A DNA stretch of 9,131 nt. Source: Alphaproteobacteria bacterium (GTDB lineage: Bacteria > Pseudomonadota > Alphaproteobacteria > UBA8366). Each line of letters opens with the position of its first letter. The first letter of the stretch is position 1. A model generated the notes under the pieces. That model did not search any database, was not told the DNA's origin, and worked only from the letters and a program-made list of their open reading frames with translations. The stretch spans positions 1-9,131 of the forward strand of contig JABJCS010000582.1 in assembly GCA_018665505.1 (NCBI GenBank), given 5' to 3'. This document shows positions 8,985 to 9,131 of this stretch, one piece after another. The position numbers were made by a program, and so were the translations under genes.

Positions 8985-8990
8985 GGTCGC
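8971..8990. terminator. Stem-loop across the operon's last stop codon
   Basis: GCGACCT (8971-8977) and AGGTCGC (8984-8990) make a perfect 7-bp stem with a 6-base loop. It includes the TGA of the GNAT-Nudix gene, in the 12-bp gap to a converging gene. No T-tract follows on either strand, so it is not a classic intrinsic terminator. It may be a factor-assisted end point or a 3' stabilising hairpin. Confidence 0.3.
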
Positions 8991-8996
8991 CGCGCC

Positions 8997-9131
8997 TTAA
9001 TCCATGAACGGCATGCCATTATACAGCGGATCGTTGGCAATCCGCGCCAGCAGGCGTTCGTAACAGATCGAAATCGCGGCGATACCCGCCGCCAAGACGG
9101 CATAGGCGAGTGCGTTTTCGATCAGTGCTAC
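8997..9131 (-). CDS. C-terminal end of an unidentified, probably membrane-associated protein
   Basis: The minus strand is open for 44 codons from the right edge to the TAA at 8997-8999. I do not recognise the protein. The visible end has a hydrophobic, alanine- and isoleucine-rich stretch, AYAVLAAGIAAISIC (residues 9-23 of the fragment). It is followed by a charged ERLLAR segment and a polar end, NDPLYNGMPFMD. This looks like a last membrane helix with a short tail. The gene converges on the GNAT-Nudix gene with a 12-bp gap, a common tail-to-tail layout. Because only the end is present and no start can be seen, the coding call itself is moderate. Confidence 0.55.
   Translation of the reverse strand, partial: VALIENALAYAVLAAGIAAISICYERLLARIANDPLYNGMPFMD

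Overview
The window looks like a chromosomal segment of an alphaproteobacterium. The supporting signs are a GC-rich coding style, a SecA of alphaproteobacterial length and C-terminus, and a divergent secA | parvulin-argJ-mutT neighbourhood that I recall from that class. The exact genus cannot be fixed from the sequence. There is no sign of phage, IS elements, CRISPR, tRNA or rRNA; this is housekeeping DNA with some unusual gene architecture.

Layout. (1) 2-739, + strand: 3' part of an unrecognised gene with an HEXXGH metal-binding motif, open at the left edge. (2) 746-1525, - strand: a dienelactone-hydrolase-family protein with a twin-arginine signal, tail-to-tail with gene 1. (3) 1680-4412, - strand: full-length secA. 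(4) 4413-4699: the divergent control region, with a good secA promoter and a dyad sitting at its predicted transcription start. (5) 4700-8984, + strand: a tight four-gene operon (gaps of 7, 8 and 1 nt) coding for a periplasmic parvulin-type prolyl isomerase, a canonical ArgJ, a second divergent ArgJ paralogue, and a single-chain GNAT acetyltransferase-Nudix hydrolase fusion. (6) 8997-9131, - strand: the C-terminal end of an unidentified, probably membrane-anchored protein cut by the right edge.

How the genes relate. SecA drives export of unfolded proteins, and the divergent parvulin is an exported folding factor, so the two flanks of the control region are functionally linked. ArgJ recycles the acetyl group in arginine biosynthesis. 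The most notable item is the tandem ArgJ copy. It keeps the self-cleavage/nucleophile threonine, the oxyanion-hole Thr-Gly and the catalytic-region lysine. It has lost the Glu of the DGEG motif, the last Thr of MTTDT, the DPNWGR motif and the whole C-terminal Asn/Thr tail. This suggests an Ntn-type acyltransferase that has moved to another substrate or a regulatory role. It is followed directly by the GNAT-Nudix fusion, whose Nudix half resembles MutT (8-oxo-dGTP clean-up).
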